From the NCBI GenBank assembly GCA_041749475.1, contig JBGTBD010000065.1, forward strand, positions 1 to 12,885: 12,885 nt of DNA, written 5' to 3'. The translations under genes and the position numbers were made by a program. Numbering within the stretch: the stretch's first letter is position 1; the number at the start of each line of letters is the position of its first letter. The stretch is from JBGTBD01 sp041749475 (lineage in GTDB: Bacteria; Pseudomonadota; Alphaproteobacteria; Rickettsiales; UBA998). Shown here piece by piece: positions 12,547-12,885 of this stretch. The notes below the pieces were generated by a model. That model was not told the origin of the DNA, did no database searches, and saw nothing but the letters and a program-made list of their open reading frames with translations.

Positions 12547-12885
12547 ATGGGGAAAATGGCGGGTAAAATGGTGTTGGGGGTGCTGCTCTATACCTCGCTC
12601 AGTACTATCGCTTACGCCGCGCCCGCCTATGCGGCGGAGAGCGTCAGCACCAGTTATGCTTATAAAGGGCCGATGTCGGAATCGGAGTATCGCCGCCGCC
12701 GCGCGGAGCTGGCGCGCGAACGTGCCAAGCAAATCATGGATGGGGCAAGCGTTACCATGCCGACCGCGCCTGTACCCCCGCCACCTGCAACGCAAGCCGA
12801 AGCCTCCGCGACGGCTACTTCTGCCGCCCCCGCTGCGCCGCCTGTGACGTCTGCCATCCAGCGCTCATCCACGTCCAGCACCATG
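12547..12885 (+). CDS. Secreted Ala/Pro-rich protein, N-terminal part (3' end outside window)
   Basis: An open frame of at least 113 codons runs off the right edge. From the ATG at 12547 the product begins MGKMAGKMVLGVLLYTSL, a classic signal peptide (basic start, hydrophobic core) with likely cleavage in AYAAPAYAAES near residue 30. The mature part has a charged helical stretch (EYRRRRAELARERAKQIMDG, 48-67) and then a low-complexity Ala/Pro/Thr/Ser linker (from about 69), typical of an extended periplasmic spacer before a domain lying beyond the window. The start could also be 12556, where GGGGAAA precedes the ATG. The frame is in fact open back to 12352 with further ATGs at 12382, 12427 and 12517, but none has a good ribosome site. 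The fold and function are not recognisable from what is visible. It is divergent from the M23 peptidase. Confidence 0.65.
   Translation, partial: MGKMAGKMVLGVLLYTSLSTIAYAAPAYAAESVSTSYAYKGPMSESEYRRRRAELARERAKQIMDGASVTMPTAPVPPPPATQAEASATATSAAPAAPPVTSAIQRSSTSSTM

Noticed and set aside
12348..12548. Minus-strand 66-codon frame whose TAA overlaps the ATG of the M23 gene (TAATG), with a possible AGGAG before an internal ATG at 12476, suggesting a coupled leader peptide
   Set aside because: It overlaps the 5' part of the rightward frame, its sequence shows no recognisable domain, and the M23 start used here is nine bases earlier. The coupling geometry may be chance.

Overview
The window reads as a stretch of chromosome from a Gram-negative bacterium, most plausibly an alphaproteobacterium of moderately high GC content. 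The basis is a class 2 (membrane-associated) dihydroorotate dehydrogenase, a full-length DNA polymerase I with an active proofreading domain, a periplasmic M23 peptidase, several exported proteins, and two kinds of dispersed palindromic repeat common in proteobacterial genomes. The lineage is an inference; no rRNA or other firm phylogenetic marker is present.

Layout. Position 1-347 (+) is the C-terminal end of a PHB-depolymerase-like esterase. A 241-bp gap with a paired inverted-repeat element (435-553) separates it from a convergent 788-residue membrane-anchored, Ig-plus-barrel protein resembling a glycoside hydrolase (589-2955, -). Upstream of that on the same strand is a TSUP (TauE/SafE) permease (3061-3801, -). 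Next comes a distinctly AT-rich segment (about 3840-4500) with one small PDZ-domain gene, directly 3' of a CAT-anticodon tRNA (4514-4589, -). Then follow an orphan 224-residue gene (4641-5315, -) and polA (5364-8243, -). An orphan 140-residue gene with its own terminator (8362-8784, -) lies upstream of polA. A serine carboxylesterase (8996-9655, +) converges on, and overlaps by 11 bp, a DUF4160-like gene (9645-10241, -). pyrD (10310-11290, -), a second copy of the paired repeat (11368-11457) and an exported M23 peptidase (11482-12357, -) follow. At the right edge a divergent secreted Ala/Pro-rich protein (from about 12547, +) runs out of the window.

How the genes fit together. Most are unrelated housekeeping or envelope functions: DNA repair and replication (polA), pyrimidine synthesis (pyrD), cell-wall hydrolysis (M23), ester hydrolysis and anion export or uptake (TSUP). 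I see no defence island, secretion system, prophage or CRISPR array.

The parts most worth a second look are four. A 113-bp palindromic element lies in frame inside the polA linker. The PDZ and TSUP promoters share two short motifs, one a dyad, around the AT-rich segment. The paired repeat elements have hairpin stems that covary. The M23 peptidase has Asp at the position of its third zinc-binding His. Four genes (the glycoside-hydrolase-like protein, the 224- and 140-residue proteins and the PDZ protein) could not be given a function.
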